Source: Cryobacterium levicorallinum (GTDB lineage Bacteria; Actinomycetota; Actinomycetes; Actinomycetales; Microbacteriaceae). From it: DNA of 64,000 bases. The notes below the pieces were generated by a model. It ran no database searches, was not told the origin of the DNA, and saw nothing but the letters and a program-made list of their open reading frames with translations. Below are positions 8,975-19,362 of this stretch, piece after piece. Position 1 is the first letter of the stretch; the number at the start of each line of letters is the position of its first letter. Position numbers and translations under genes: made by a program. Location of the stretch: NCBI RefSeq assembly GCF_004402405.1, contig NZ_SOFE01000023.1, forward strand, positions 573,703 to 637,702. The letters run 5' to 3'.

Positions 8975-10048
8975 TCAGGTCGTGAGCGCCCCGTGCACCA
9001 GGTCGAGCATGCGGGCAGTGCCGTCCAGCACACCGACGGATGCCGCCCCCCGCCCCATCTTCGCCAGCTGCGGCCGGTCACCCAACAGGGTCACCAGCTC
9101 GCTGCGAACCCAGGCCGGCACGAAGTCCGCGTCATCGATCAGCACACCGCCGCCGACGGCCAGCACCGGCGCGGCATTAAAGCGCTGCTCGCCGTTGCCG
9201 ACCGGATACGGCACGTATACGGCCGGAATGCCGAGCGCGCAGAGTTCGCTGACCGTCGCCGCTCCCGCCCGGGTCACGGCGCAATCGGCTGTGGCGAGGG
9301 CCAGGTCCATGCGATCGCAGTAGGCGACCAGGTGGTAGTTCGGCACGCCGGGGTCGACGATCTCGGAATTGGACCCGGTGATGTGCAGCACCTGCCATCC
9401 GGCGCCCACGAGCGCGGGCGCCGAGGCCAGAATGGTCGCGTTGAGCTTGCGCGCGCCGAGCGATCCCCCGGTGACCAGCAGCACGGGACGATCGGCCTCG
9501 AGCGAGAAGAACGCGAGGGCCTCGGCGCGAACGGCCGATCGGTCGAGCTGTTCGATTTCGGGCCGGAGCGGCATTCCGACGAAGCGAGCGTGCCGAATCG
9601 GGGTGCCGGCGAAAGCGACACCGACGTACTCGGTCAGGCGGGCGCCGAGTTTGTTGGCCAGGCCCGGCTTGGCGTTGGCCTCGTGGATGACAATCGGCAC
9701 CCCCGCACGCCGGGCCGCGAGGTAGGCCGGCGTGGAGACATACCCGCCGAAGCCCACGACCACGTCGACCTTGCGAGAGCGAATGACCGCGGCCACTCCG
9801 CGCACGGCCGCGCTGAAGCGTGGCAGAAAGGCCAGGGCCGCCCAGTTCGGCCGGCGCGGAAACGGCACCCGGGGAACGACGATGAGTTCGTAGCCGCGGG
9901 CCGGAACCAGGCGCGCCTCGAGACCTTCGGCGGTGCCGAGAACCAACACCGTGGCATCCGCTTCGCTGGCGCGAATGCGGTCGGCGACGGCGAGCAGGGG
10001 GTTGACGTGGCCGGCGGTGCCGCCGCCCGCCAGAAGGTAGGTAGTCAT
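8975..10048 (-). CDS. murG: UDP-GlcNAc: undecaprenyl-pyrophosphoryl-MurNAc-pentapeptide GlcNAc transferase
   Basis: 357 aa GT28 glycosyltransferase that makes lipid II from lipid I on the inner face of the membrane. The N-terminal glycine-rich loop is GGGTAGHVNP (residues 8-17); VGFGGYVS and the C-terminal donor-binding stretch with TRAGAATVSEL are present. ATG 10048 overlaps the ftsW stop as ATGA. Membrane association is peripheral through the N-domain. Nothing unusual in length or motifs. Confidence 0.96.
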   Translation of the reverse strand: MTTYLLAGGGTAGHVNPLLAVADRIRASEADATVLVLGTAEGLEARLVPARGYELIVVPRVPFPRRPNWAALAFLPRFSAAVRGVAAVIRSRKVDVVVGFGGYVSTPAYLAARRAGVPIVIHEANAKPGLANKLGARLTEYVGVAFAGTPIRHARFVGMPLRPEIEQLDRSAVRAEALAFFSLEADRPVLLVTGGSLGARKLNATILASAPALVGAGWQVLHITGSNSEIVDPGVPNYHLVAYCDRMDLALATADCAVTRAGAATVSELCALGIPAVYVPYPVGNGEQRFNAAPVLAVGGGVLIDDADFVPAWVRSELVTLLGDRPQLAKMGRGAASVGVLDGTARMLDLVHGALTT

Positions 10049-11394
10049 GCTCGGTCAGCCTCAATAAGGTTGGGGTCGTGAAAGGCGCTCTCGGCGTCGC
10101 TCGAGCGGTCGCCGCGGGCGAAGGAGAGCACGATGCCGATCGCGACGAGGGTGGTGAGCAGGGCGGTACCTCCGGCCGAGATGAGCGGCAGCGGTACACC
10201 CAACACGGGGAACACGCCGAGAACCACGCCGATATTGACGAAGGCCTGTCCAATGATCCAAACCATGGCGGCGGCGGTGGAGACCTTGGCCTGCACGGTC
10301 GTGGCTGCGCGCATAATGCGCAAAAAGGCGAAGGCCAGCAGAATGAACATGCCGAGGACGACGATGCAGCCGATCAGGCCGAGTTCTTCGCCGATGATGG
10401 CGAAGATGTAGTCGTTGTCGGCGGCCGGCAGCCAGGACCATTTGGCCTTGGAGTTTCCGAGCCCGACGCCCAAGATTCCGCCGTTAGCGAGGGCCCAGGT
10501 GCCGTGCAGCGGCTGCCAGCAACTCGAGGAGATCTCCCCGACCAGCTCCGTGCAGCCCTCGTTGAGAAAGCTCGTGATGCGAGTCAACCGGTTGGGGCTC
10601 GCGATGGCCAGCACAACCGCTGCGCCGACGCCGACCAGCAGCGGTACCGCGAGCAAGCGCAGTTTGACGCCGGCGAAGAACAGCGCACCGAACAGAATGC
10701 CGGCCATGATCATCGTGGTTCCGAGGTCACCGCCGAGCATGACGAGAAATGCTGCGCCGCCGCCGACCCCGAAGACTGGAATGAACACGTGCTTCCAGTC
10801 GTGCAGCTGGTGCTGCTTCTTTGAGAGGATCACGCCGAGCCAGATGACCAGGGCAACCTTGATGCCCTCGGACGGCTGAAACTGAATGCCGAAGATGTTC
10901 AGCCAGTTGGTGTTGCCGCCGGTGCCGACGCCAAGGCCGGTGGCCACGACCAGAAACTGAAAGAAGCAGGTGATCAGCATCGCCGGCCAGGCCACGCGAC
11001 GCCAAAAAGCGAGCGGCAGCCGGCTCACGACGAGCATGAGCGGAATGCCGATCAGAGCGAACATACCCTGGCGCAGGATCCCGCCGAAGAAGCCCATATC
11101 GGCCAGAAAGGAATCGACCGACGACGACGACAGCACCATGATGAGACCGAAAACCACCAGGAACAGGGTGGTGCCGAGCAGCAGAAAGTAGTTGCCGCCC
11201 TCGGCCTTGAACACCCGACCGAGATTGATTCGGACCTGTGCGCCGCCCGCCGCCGCCTGTTCGGGAATCCGCGCCGGGCGCCCGGGGCGCGCCCCCGGAT
11301 TGGGGCGTTTTCCGGGTGCGGCACCCGCTCTGTCCGGGTTCTGCCCGGCCGGGCGAGAGGCGGGGTTGCGAGGCACCTGTACCATCCGCGTCAC
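10045..11394 (-). CDS. ftsW: SEDS-family peptidoglycan polymerase FtsW
   Basis: 449 aa with about ten membrane segments after a basic, Pro-rich cytoplasmic tail of about 60 residues. SEDS features include GTGGNTNWL, FQPSEGIKVALV and the C-terminal PLPLISAGGTALL. FtsW polymerises septal glycan strands with its partner transpeptidase FtsI, encoded upstream in the same operon. Start GTG 11394 overlaps the murD stop (GTGA) and the end overlaps murG by 4 bp, so the three are translationally coupled. FtsW rather than RodA is assigned from its place between murD and murG. Confidence 0.94.
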   Translation of the reverse strand: MTRMVQVPRNPASRPAGQNPDRAGAAPGKRPNPGARPGRPARIPEQAAAGGAQVRINLGRVFKAEGGNYFLLLGTTLFLVVFGLIMVLSSSSVDSFLADMGFFGGILRQGMFALIGIPLMLVVSRLPLAFWRRVAWPAMLITCFFQFLVVATGLGVGTGGNTNWLNIFGIQFQPSEGIKVALVIWLGVILSKKQHQLHDWKHVFIPVFGVGGGAAFLVMLGGDLGTTMIMAGILFGALFFAGVKLRLLAVPLLVGVGAAVVLAIASPNRLTRITSFLNEGCTELVGEISSSCWQPLHGTWALANGGILGVGLGNSKAKWSWLPAADNDYIFAIIGEELGLIGCIVVLGMFILLAFAFLRIMRAATTVQAKVSTAAAMVWIIGQAFVNIGVVLGVFPVLGVPLPLISAGGTALLTTLVAIGIVLSFARGDRSSDAESAFHDPNLIEADRA

Positions 11395-12920
11395 CTGCCC
11401 AAGAAGTCGTGTACTGCCTGATTGAAAAGCCGGCCGCGTTCGGCATAGCTCTCGAACTGATCCATCGATGCGGCGGCCGGTGCGAGCAGAACGGTGTCGC
11501 CGGCCTGCGCGATCGAGGCTGCCAGCCGCACCGCAGCCGTCATCACCGGTTCGCCTCCGTTGGATACAGTGTCGTTCGCGTCAATCTCAAACACGGTCAG
11601 GTCGGGGGCGTGTCGCGCGAATGCTTCGCGGACTGCCACCCGGTCGACGCCGATGATGACGGCGCCGCGGAGTCGGCCGATGTGCTTCTGCACGAGCTCG
11701 GCGATGTCGACGCCCTTGAGCAGCCCGCCGACCACCCACACGACTGACTCATAGGCCGCCAGCGAGGCATCGGCGGCGTGCGGGTTGGTGGCTTTGGAAT
11801 CGTCGATCCACTCCACATCGTCGGCGATCGCGACCGTTTCGATGCGGTGTGCGTCGAGGTGGAAGTTTTCGAGCGCGCGGTGGATGGTCGCCGGCTCGAC
11901 CCCGAACGACCGGGCCAGGGAGCTCGCGGCGAGCACGTCCATGATCACGTGCGGGGCGCCGAGCCCGGCCGCGACGAGGTGCGGCACGGTGGTCAGTTCC
12001 AGGGCCCGTTCGAAGCGGTCCTCGAGAAAGGCCCGGTCGCAGACGATGCCGTCGACGATCCCTAATTCGCTCGGTCCTGGCACGCCGAGACCGAAACCGA
12101 TCGCGCGGGCGCCGTCCTGCACGTCGGCGTCCTGCACCATCGCGAGGGTCGCGACATCCGCTGTGTTGTAGACGCAGGCCACCGCCGTGTTCAGGTACAC
12201 CTTCGCCTTGGCCGCGCGGTAGGCCGCAGCGGAGCCGTGCCAGTCAAGGTGATCATCGGCGATGTTGAGGCAGAGGCTGGCCCAGGGACGTAGGGCGCCC
12301 GGGCCGTTTGCGGGCAGGTGGTGCAGTTGGTAGCTCGACAGCTCGACGACGAGCACGTCCCAGCCCTGCGGGTCACGAATGGCGTCAAGTACGGGCACGC
12401 CAATATTGCCGCAGGGGGCGACCCGGCTGCCGTGCGCGGCAAGCATCGTGGCGGTCAGCTGCACCGTGGTGGTCTTGCCGTTGGTGCCGGTGACGAGCAA
12501 CCACTCGGCCGGAGTGCCGACCTTGTCGCGAAGCCGCCAGGCCAACTCGATGTCGCCCCAGACCGGCACGTTGTGCTCCACCGCCCAGAGCAGCAGGGGA
12601 TGATCTGGGTGAAATCCCGGCGAGACGATGATCAATTCCGGTAGCTGCGCCGCCAGCTCAGCCGGCACCTGACGCAGGTCAGCCTGCACGAACGGCACCC
12701 CGAGCACCCCGAGCAGGTCGAAGCGTTCGTCGGCGCCTGGCGAGGCGAGCACGAGCACGTCTGCGCCCAGTTCCGCGAGGGTATCGGCGGCGGCAAAGCC
12801 GGTCACGCCGAGACCGAACACGGCGACGCGCAGGCCTCGCCAGTCGGCGTGCCAGCTGACCAGCCCGTTCAGGCGGTCGCCGGCAGCGGGGGTTTTAGAG
12901 TTCACTATTGCGACAGCCAT
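11391..12920 (-). CDS. murD: UDP-N-acetylmuramoylalanine-D-glutamate ligase
   Basis: 509 aa Mur ligase that adds D-Glu to UDP-MurNAc-L-Ala. It shows the Rossmann start [11 protein letters not shown]-loop GTNGKTTT (about 145-152) and the catalytic-domain motif [10 protein letters not shown]. Two starts are possible: ATG 12920, overlapping mraY by 16 bp, or GTG 12905 directly at the mraY stop (TAGTG). Neither has a clear ribosome binding site, as expected for a coupled start. The longer form is given. Confidence 0.95.
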   Translation of the reverse strand: MAVAIVNSKTPAAGDRLNGLVSWHADWRGLRVAVFGLGVTGFAAADTLAELGADVLVLASPGADERFDLLGVLGVPFVQADLRQVPAELAAQLPELIIVSPGFHPDHPLLLWAVEHNVPVWGDIELAWRLRDKVGTPAEWLLVTGTNGKTTTVQLTATMLAAHGSRVAPCGNIGVPVLDAIRDPQGWDVLVVELSSYQLHHLPANGPGALRPWASLCLNIADDHLDWHGSAAAYRAAKAKVYLNTAVACVYNTADVATLAMVQDADVQDGARAIGFGLGVPGPSELGIVDGIVCDRAFLEDRFERALELTTVPHLVAAGLGAPHVIMDVLAASSLARSFGVEPATIHRALENFHLDAHRIETVAIADDVEWIDDSKATNPHAADASLAAYESVVWVVGGLLKGVDIAELVQKHIGRLRGAVIIGVDRVAVREAFARHAPDLTVFEIDANDTVSNGGEPVMTAAVRLAASIAQAGDTVLLAPAAASMDQFESYAERGRLFNQAVHDFLGR

Positions 12921-13996
12921 TCGAGGTAGAACGAGCCGACACCGGCGGCGACGAGCAGGCCGCCGATGATCCAGAACCGCACGACAACCGTGACTTCGGC
13001 CCAGCCCTTGAGCTCAAAGTGATGATGGACCGGACTCATCAGGAAGATGCGTTTACCGTGGGTGATCTTGAAGTACGCGCGTTGCACGATGACCGAGCCG
13101 GCTTCCATCACGAACAGGCCACCGATGAGCACGAGGAGCAGTTCGGTACGGCTGAGAATGGCGAGGGCGGCCAGCGCCCCGCCGAGGGCGAGCGAGCCGG
13201 TGTCGCCGAGAAAGATCTTGGCCGGTGAGGTGTTCCACCAGAGAAACCCGATCAGGCCGCCGACGATGGTTGCGGCGACGATGGCGAGGTCGAAGGAGTC
13301 GGGGCCGAGGTAGCACTTGTACTGGTCGGCGGCATCCGCTCCTCCGAAGCAGCTCTGGTTGGACTGCCAGAACCCGATCACGACGAAGGATCCAATGGCG
13401 AAAATGGATGCTCCGGTGGCGAGGCCATCGAGACCGTCGGTGACGTTCACTCCGTTCGAGGTCGCGGCCACGATCAGGCAGATCCAGAGCAGGAACACGG
13501 CGATGCCGATGAACGTGCCCAGTTTCATAAAGTCAAGCGGCAGGTCCCGAATGAAGGAAACGCTCGTCGAGGCGGGGGTCTGACCGTTGCGGTCGACGAA
13601 TTGCAGCGACAGCACGCCGAAGGCACCGGCGACGATGACCTGCCCGAGCACCTTGGACCAGCCGCCGAGGCCGAGACTGCGCTGGTTGCGGGTCTTCAGA
13701 AAGTCGTCGAGAAACCCGACCAGTCCGAGGCCGACCATCATGAACAGCACGAGCAGCGGCGAGGGGGTGAACGGTCGTTGCTCGATCAGCATGGCGGTGA
13801 AATAGCTGATCAACACACCCAGGATGATGATGATTCCGCCCATGGTGGCGGTGCCGCGCTTGGCGTGGTGGCTCTTCGGCCCATCGTCGCGAATGAACTG
13901 GCCCCAGCCGAACTTCTTGAACAGCCGAATGAACAGCGGCGTCAGAAACAGGGTGAAGGCGAGTGAAAACGCGCCGGAAAGTAGCAGGACTCTCAC
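12905..13996 (-). CDS. mraY: Phospho-N-acetylmuramoyl-pentapeptide transferase
   Basis: 363 aa polytopic membrane enzyme that makes lipid I from UDP-MurNAc-pentapeptide and undecaprenyl phosphate. Family motifs are [18 protein letters not shown] near residue 40, [13 protein letters not shown] in the middle and [12 protein letters not shown] plus the histidine motif [12 protein letters not shown] towards the end. Start GTG 13996 overlaps the murF stop (GTGA). About ten membrane segments. Motifs are intact, so it should be active. Confidence 0.96.
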   Translation of the reverse strand: MRVLLLSGAFSLAFTLFLTPLFIRLFKKFGWGQFIRDDGPKSHHAKRGTATMGGIIIILGVLISYFTAMLIEQRPFTPSPLLVLFMMVGLGLVGFLDDFLKTRNQRSLGLGGWSKVLGQVIVAGAFGVLSLQFVDRNGQTPASTSVSFIRDLPLDFMKLGTFIGIAVFLLWICLIVAATSNGVNVTDGLDGLATGASIFAIGSFVVIGFWQSNQSCFGGADAADQYKCYLGPDSFDLAIVAATIVGGLIGFLWWNTSPAKIFLGDTGSLALGGALAALAILSRTELLLVLIGGLFVMEAGSVIVQRAYFKITHGKRIFLMSPVHHHFELKGWAEVTVVVRFWIIGGLLVAAGVGSFYLEWLSQ

Positions 13997-15402
13997 GAGA
14001 ACAAGTCTCCCAGTCGATCGCCGAGGAACCGCAGACCCGCGGAGTTGGATGACTTGACGAGCACGGTATCGCCCGGATTCACTGAGCTGCGCACCAGTTC
14101 GAAGGCCTCATCCGGCGTGTCGACATAGGCAGACTCACCGTCCCAGGACCCCTCGTTGATGGTGCTGATATGCATGCGGCGGGCACCTCGCCCGACCACG
14201 ATCACCTGCGAGATATTGAGGCGCACGGCGAGCAGGCCGATACGATCGTGCTCCTCACCGGCCAGTTCGCCCAGTTCGGCCATTTCGCCGAGCACGGCGA
14301 TGGTGCGCTTTCCGGGGGTACCGATCTGGGCGAGAGTCTTGAGCGCGGCGCTCATCGAGTCGGGGCTTGCGTTGTAGGCGTCGTTGATGACGGTGACATC
14401 GTCCTTGCCGCCGAGAACCTCCATGCGCCAGCGTTCAGCCCGGGTCGTGGCCTCGAGCGCGGCGACGATGTCGGGCAGCGAGACCCCGAGTACTTCAGCG
14501 GCGGCGGCAGCGGCGAGGGCGTTCATAACGTGGTGTTCGCCGAGCACCCGGAACACGACCGGAGCGCTCTGCCCGCCGGCGAGGTGCAGGGTGAACGTTG
14601 TGCCGGTGCGGCTTCCGTGCAGGGCGCTCGCGCGCACGTCGACCTGACCGTACTCGCCGAAGCGCACGATGCGGGCCGGGGTGAGCGCGGCCATCTGCGC
14701 GACGCGCGGATCGTCTGCATTCAGCACCGCGACATCCGTTTCCAGCAGGTCGGTGACCATCTCGGATTTGGCGCGAACGGTGGCATCAAGATCGCCGAAC
14801 TCGCCGGCGTGGGCGAGGCCGACGGAAAGCACGATCCCCACGTCGGGCCGGGCCAGGCGCACCAGGTGCGCGATCGCACCTTCGCTGCTGGCGCCCATCT
14901 CGATCACGAGAAAACGAGTCTCGGCCGTGACCTCGAGCATGGTCATCGGCGCGCCGACCTGGTTATTGAAGGATCCACGCGGGGCGACGGTCGGGCCGAC
15001 CCGTTCGAGCATGCTGCGCAGCAGGTTCTTGGTGGTGGTCTTGCCGTTCGAGCCGGTGACGGCGACAACCTTGAGCGTTCCGGCCGCGCGTACCCGGGCG
15101 ACCACGGCCGCGGCGAGGGCGCCGAGCGCGGCCACGGCATCAGCGACGACGATCTGGGTGACCGGCAGGTCGAGCGTTCGCGCGACGATCAATAGGGCGG
15201 CACCGCGCTCGGCGGCGACCGGCGCGAACAGGTGGCCGTCGGTCACCGCGCCGGGCTTGGCAACGAAGATGGAGCCTGGCTCGATCAGGCGGGAGTCGGT
15301 CTGGACCGAGCCGTTGATCTGGTCAGCGGCTTCGGCCGGACCGGCCAAGTGCAGCGCACCGTTGACGGCCTCGGTGATCTCGGTCAGGGAGAGGGCAATC
15401 AT
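13993..15402 (-). CDS. murF: UDP-N-acetylmuramoyl-tripeptide-D-alanyl-D-alanine ligase
   Basis: 469 aa Mur ligase that adds the D-Ala-D-Ala dipeptide. The P-loop [10 protein letters not shown] is at about 116-125, with AYNASPDSM in the central/C-terminal region, both typical of MurF. ATG 15402 follows the murE stop TAA without a gap. The D-Ala-D-Ala ligase gene (ddl) is not in this cluster and must lie elsewhere, as in many actinobacteria. Confidence 0.95.
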   Translation of the reverse strand: MIALSLTEITEAVNGALHLAGPAEAADQINGSVQTDSRLIEPGSIFVAKPGAVTDGHLFAPVAAERGAALLIVARTLDLPVTQIVVADAVAALGALAAAVVARVRAAGTLKVVAVTGSNGKTTTKNLLRSMLERVGPTVAPRGSFNNQVGAPMTMLEVTAETRFLVIEMGASSEGAIAHLVRLARPDVGIVLSVGLAHAGEFGDLDATVRAKSEMVTDLLETDVAVLNADDPRVAQMAALTPARIVRFGEYGQVDVRASALHGSRTGTTFTLHLAGGQSAPVVFRVLGEHHVMNALAAAAAAEVLGVSLPDIVAALEATTRAERWRMEVLGGKDDVTVINDAYNASPDSMSAALKTLAQIGTPGKRTIAVLGEMAELGELAGEEHDRIGLLAVRLNISQVIVVGRGARRMHISTINEGSWDGESAYVDTPDEAFELVRSSVNPGDTVLVKSSNSAGLRFLGDRLGDLFS

Positions 15403-16947
15403 TTACAGCCACCCTGCCGAACGCAGCGCTTCGCGGGCATCCTCTCGGGCGGAGTAGGGCAGTTTCTTGCCTTGTACCTCGTGGTAGTCCTCATGGCCTG
15501 GGCCGGCATAAAGAATGGTGTCTCCTTCGTGTGCCAGTGACAACGCCGTGCGGAATGCCGCACGAGGGTTGGCCACCTCGTAGAACTCGCCGTCGGGAAC
15601 GGCCGCGCGCGCTGCGTCAAGCAAGACAGCACGGATGCTCGCGGCGTCTTCGTAGCGCGGGTGAAAGTCGGTCACGACCACGATATCGCTGCCCCGGGCA
15701 GCGATCGCGCCCATATCGGCGCGTTTCGTGGTGTCACGGTCACCGTCAGCGCCGAACAGCATGATCAGCTTGCCGGGGGTGAATTTGCGCAGGGCCGCGA
15801 GGGTATTGAGGAAGGCGTCCGGACTGTGCCCGTAGTCGATGTAGACGAGCGGGCCCCGGTCGCCGGAGATGCGCTCGGCCCGGCCGGGAATGTAAGCGAC
15901 GATGCCGCCGTCGCGGTCGAGGGTGTGCTGAATCGCCTCGAGGTCAAAGCCGGATTCGACCAGCATGACGATGGCGAGGGCGGCGTTCGCAGCCATGTAC
16001 CAGCCGAGCAGGGGAACCCGGGTGCGCAGGCGCCGGCCGTCCGGCCCGTCGAGCACGAAATCGGTGTGGCTGGCGGTTTCACCGACCACGGTCATGCGCC
16101 AGTCGGCGTCAATGTCCGTATGATTAGCGATCGTCGTGACCGGGATGCGGCATTCGTCGGCGATGCGCCGGCCCCAGTCGGTGTCAACGGTGACGACGCC
16201 GCGGTGCGAGCGGTCGGGCTGGAACAGCTCGAGCTTGGCCTGAAAGTAGTCGTCCATCGCCGCGTAGTCATCGAGGTGGTCGTGGCTGAGGTTGGTGAAC
16301 GCGGCGACGTCGAAGACCAGCCCGTCGACCCGGTAGCGGCTGAGCGCCTGGGCCGACACCTCGATGCCGACCGCGCGCACCTCGGCCTCGTTCATGCGGG
16401 CGAGCAGGGCGTGCAGTTCGCTCGCCTCCGGGGTGGTCAGCGCACTGGTCACGGCGAGGTCACCGATGCGGCGCTCGGCGGTGGAGGTCAGCCCGGAGAC
16501 GATGCCGAGCTGGTTTAGGATGCCGAAGAGCAGGTAGACCACGCTGGTCTTGCCGTTCGTGCCGGTCACCGCGAACAGGGTCGCCGGGTTGTCGGCGGTG
16601 CGGTAGATCCACCCGGACACGGCGCCGAGCGCTGCGCGGGCGTCCGGGGTGACGAGCACGGGGAGCCCGCTGCCCGCGGCCAGCAGCGCCCCGGCCTGGT
16701 CGGTCAGGATAGCCACGGCACCGGCCTCTGCTGCGGCGGCGGCGAAGGTGGCTCCGTGCAGGTGCGCTCCGGGTACGCCGACGTAGAGGTCACCGGGCTG
16801 CACCGTGCGGGAGCTCAGACTCACCCCGGTGACTTCAAGACCGTCGATGTCTCCACGTAGTTCTAGATCAAATTCGGCAACCAATCCCGACAACGACCGC
16901 GGAACGGGATGCTCGGGACGGAGAGCCGACGGCGCCAATTCAGACAC
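15403..16947 (-). CDS. murE: MurE-type UDP-MurNAc dipeptide ligase with atypical third-residue loop
   Basis: 514 aa Mur ligase adding the third amino acid of the stem peptide. The P-loop GTNGKTS is at 129-135, and GHEDY is intact near the end. The specificity loop, DNPR in meso-DAP enzymes, reads TDFHPR at 426-431 (about 15655-15672), and the usual DYAHTPD reads DYGHSPD at 371-377. Microbacteriaceae have group B peptidoglycan in which residue 3 is homoserine, diaminobutyrate, ornithine or lysine, so a non-DAP substrate is likely; which one cannot be read here. Start GTG 16947. Coupled to murF. Confidence 0.9.
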   Translation of the reverse strand: MSELAPSALRPEHPVPRSLSGLVAEFDLELRGDIDGLEVTGVSLSSRTVQPGDLYVGVPGAHLHGATFAAAAAEAGAVAILTDQAGALLAAGSGLPVLVTPDARAALGAVSGWIYRTADNPATLFAVTGTNGKTSVVYLLFGILNQLGIVSGLTSTAERRIGDLAVTSALTTPEASELHALLARMNEAEVRAVGIEVSAQALSRYRVDGLVFDVAAFTNLSHDHLDDYAAMDDYFQAKLELFQPDRSHRGVVTVDTDWGRRIADECRIPVTTIANHTDIDADWRMTVVGETASHTDFVLDGPDGRRLRTRVPLLGWYMAANAALAIVMLVESGFDLEAIQHTLDRDGGIVAYIPGRAERISGDRGPLVYIDYGHSPDAFLNTLAALRKFTPGKLIMLFGADGDRDTTKRADMGAIAARGSDIVVVTDFHPRYEDAASIRAVLLDAARAAVPDGEFYEVANPRAAFRTALSLAHEGDTILYAGPGHEDYHEVQGKKLPYSAREDAREALRSAGWL

Positions 16948-16962
16948 GCAGGGCTCGCTTTC

Positions 16963-18771
16963 TTACCAGGTGGACGGAAGATCGGGCGCACTCGCCCCGG
17001 AGGGAACCGCCCGGTACTTTTTCAAAACCTGGCTCATGATCTCCTGGAAGACCGGAGCCGGTGCGGCAGATGTGTTCAGTTTAACAGGATCGGCGATGCT
17101 GACCGAGACTACGTACTGTGGATCGTCGGCCGGGGCGAACCCGGAAACCGAAACGAGGTACCCGTTAGAGTACCCACCGTGCCCGTCGGGCATCTGGGCG
17201 GTGCCGGTCTTAGCGGCGACGCGATAGCCCGGAATGTTCCACTTACTGTTCACCCAGCTCTTCTGATATACCATCTCGAGCACGTCGCTCGTGTCGTTCG
17301 CCGCGCTTTCGGAGAGCACCCGGGTGCCGGCGGCATCGGGCACATTGGTCAGCGTGCCGTCGGCCTGCCGGCAGCCCTCCACCAGCTGCACCGGCATGCG
17401 CACGCCGTCGTTGGCGATGGTCTGGTAGATGCTGGCGATCTGAAGGGCGCTCGTGGTCAGGCCCTGCCCGAACATGGTCGCGTAGCTGGTTTGGTTGTCC
17501 CATTCGTCGGCGGGGTGCAGAATGCCGCCGTCTTCGCGCGGGAATCCGGTCTCCGTGGCGGTGCCCACTCCGAAGGCCTTCATATAGTCGTAGCGCTGCT
17601 GATTGGTGAGCATCTCGCCGAACTTGGACATGCCGGTGTTGCTCGAGTCGATCAGCACCCCGGTGAGGGTCATGTTCTGGTCGGGGTGCGAGTGGCTGTC
17701 ATTGATATTGGCGCCGTTGGAGGGCAGGTAGCGGTAGGGCGAGACGACGCCGGTATCGAGTGCGGCAACGCCGGCATCGAGAACGGATGCCGCGGTGAGC
17801 GCTTTGAAGGTCGACCCCGGTTCGAAAGACTGGGTAAAGGCCCGGGATCCGCGATCATCGGGGTTTTCGGTACCGCCCACATTGTTCGGGTCGACCGAGG
17901 GGTAGTCGGCGACGGCGAGAAGTTTGCCGGTCTTGGCGTCCTGCACGACCGCGTTCGCCCAGGCGGCTCCGGTCTCTTGCGCCCGAGCGGCAAGGGTCTG
18001 CTGCACGAACCATTGCAGGTCAGAGTCGATGGTGGTGACGACGTCGCCGCCGTCAACGGCCTCGGTGCTCGTGACGCTGCTACCCGGGATGCGCACGCCG
18101 TCGGCTCCCTTTTCATAGGTTTCCGAACCGTTGGTGGAGGCCAGGCAGGCGTCCTGCCCGGATTCGAGGCCGGCTTGCGGCACTCCCTCCCCCGACAGAA
18201 AGCCGAGCAGATTGCCGGCGACGGCTCCGTTCGGGTAGACCCGGCTCGGGCTGTTCTCGGAGTACGTCCACGGAATGTGCAGCTCCTGCACTGCGCGTAG
18301 CACGTCGACGTCGACCTTCTGGGCGATGTAGGCGAAATTCGCCTTGGCGTTGGCCTCGAGGGCGGTGGAAATGGTCAGCAGAATGGCGTCACCGGTCTGC
18401 CCGGTGGCGGCACCGATTTCGGCGGCCGCCTCGGCCACCGAGACCTCGACCTTTTTTCCGTCGACCGTGCGTTTGAAGGGGGTGGCGTTGACCGGCGACA
18501 TGGTGATGTTGTAGCGCATGACCGTTCCGGCAAGCACCACACCGTTCCCGTCGACGATCTCGCCGCGCGAGCCATAGATCACCTGGCCGACCGAACGGTT
18601 TCCCACGGAGTCCTTGGTGAGCGAATCGGCCTGCACCACCTGAATATCGACGAGCCGCACCACGAACACACCGATGACGGCGAACAGCACGACGATGGTG
18701 AAAAAGGTGCGTCGACGACTGGACCGGGTGTTGGTCGGGTTGGTTCGGGCACTGCTGTTGCGCACGCTCAT
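16963..18771 (-). CDS. ftsI: Septal peptidoglycan transpeptidase (class B PBP, FtsI/PbpB)
   Basis: 602 aa. One N-terminal membrane anchor (about 22-42) after a short basic tail, PBP dimer domain (about 45-220), then the transpeptidase domain with the three active-site motifs: SxxK as STFK at 320-323 (Ser320 nucleophile), SxN as SSN at about 376, and KTG in VAAKTGTAQ at about 540-550. It crosslinks septal peptidoglycan together with FtsW. Start ATG 18771, 27 bp past ftsL. No extra PASTA domains are seen. Confidence 0.95.
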   Translation of the reverse strand: MSVRNSSARTNPTNTRSSRRRTFFTIVVLFAVIGVFVVRLVDIQVVQADSLTKDSVGNRSVGQVIYGSRGEIVDGNGVVLAGTVMRYNITMSPVNATPFKRTVDGKKVEVSVAEAAAEIGAATGQTGDAILLTISTALEANAKANFAYIAQKVDVDVLRAVQELHIPWTYSENSPSRVYPNGAVAGNLLGFLSGEGVPQAGLESGQDACLASTNGSETYEKGADGVRIPGSSVTSTEAVDGGDVVTTIDSDLQWFVQQTLAARAQETGAAWANAVVQDAKTGKLLAVADYPSVDPNNVGGTENPDDRGSRAFTQSFEPGSTFKALTAASVLDAGVAALDTGVVSPYRYLPSNGANINDSHSHPDQNMTLTGVLIDSSNTGMSKFGEMLTNQQRYDYMKAFGVGTATETGFPREDGGILHPADEWDNQTSYATMFGQGLTTSALQIASIYQTIANDGVRMPVQLVEGCRQADGTLTNVPDAAGTRVLSESAANDTSDVLEMVYQKSWVNSKWNIPGYRVAAKTGTAQMPDGHGGYSNGYLVSVSGFAPADDPQYVVSVSIADPVKLNTSAAPAPVFQEIMSQVLKKYRAVPSGASAPDLPSTW

Positions 18772-18798
18772 CTGCCCATCATGGTCGACACGGAGAAA

Positions 18799-19362
18799 CT
18801 ATCGGGTAGTGGGCGCCGCGAGTCCTGCAGGAACTACCGGAGCACTCGTGATCGCGACAGCGCCCGTTGTCGCCGCGGCGTCGTCGGGCAGCTGCGACAG
18901 CAGGGCGCTGCCGGTCAGCAGGGCATTCGGAACGAGGCTGGCCGCCCCGGCCTGCGAACCCGACGCCGAGGCCGGAGCGCCCAAAACAGCGCCGTCGGAC
19001 AGGCGCAGGTAGACGGGGTTGGAGTTGGTGACCATGCCGAGTCCCTCGGCGTTGGCGGCGAGGCTTTGCGGCGAGGATACCCGCACGAGGTCTTCGCTGA
19101 CGCCCGCGGCCGTGCGGCCGAGTTCGGATTGGCTCGACTGAAGGCTGGAGATCTCGTAGGCTCCCTGGGAGATGCCCACGCTCAGGAGCAGCTGGGCGAC
19201 GATGATCGCAGCCATGCCGGCCACCGCGGTGAGGGCATAGAAGATGCGCGGGCGCGCCCGGCGTCTCGGGTTCGACGAGACGATGCGAAAGGGGCGACGC
19301 TCCGGCGTCTCGAACTTTTCACGTTCGACCGCAAACGATACGCGTGCAAGGTTGTCGCTCAT
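18799..19362 (-). CDS. ftsL: FtsL-like septum initiator protein
   Basis: 187 aa bitopic protein: a basic cytoplasmic part, one membrane segment (about residues 40-65) and a short coiled coil followed by an Ala/Ser-rich tail (about 115-187). Sequence is poorly conserved in this family, so the call rests on size, topology and the place between rsmH and ftsI. FtsL acts with FtsQ and an FtsB partner in activating FtsW-FtsI. ATG 19362 overlaps the rsmH stop as ATGA. Confidence 0.85.
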   Translation of the reverse strand: MSDNLARVSFAVEREKFETPERRPFRIVSSNPRRRARPRIFYALTAVAGMAAIIVAQLLLSVGISQGAYEISSLQSSQSELGRTAAGVSEDLVRVSSPQSLAANAEGLGMVTNSNPVYLRLSDGAVLGAPASASGSQAGAASLVPNALLTGSALLSQLPDDAAATTGAVAITSAPVVPAGLAAPTTR

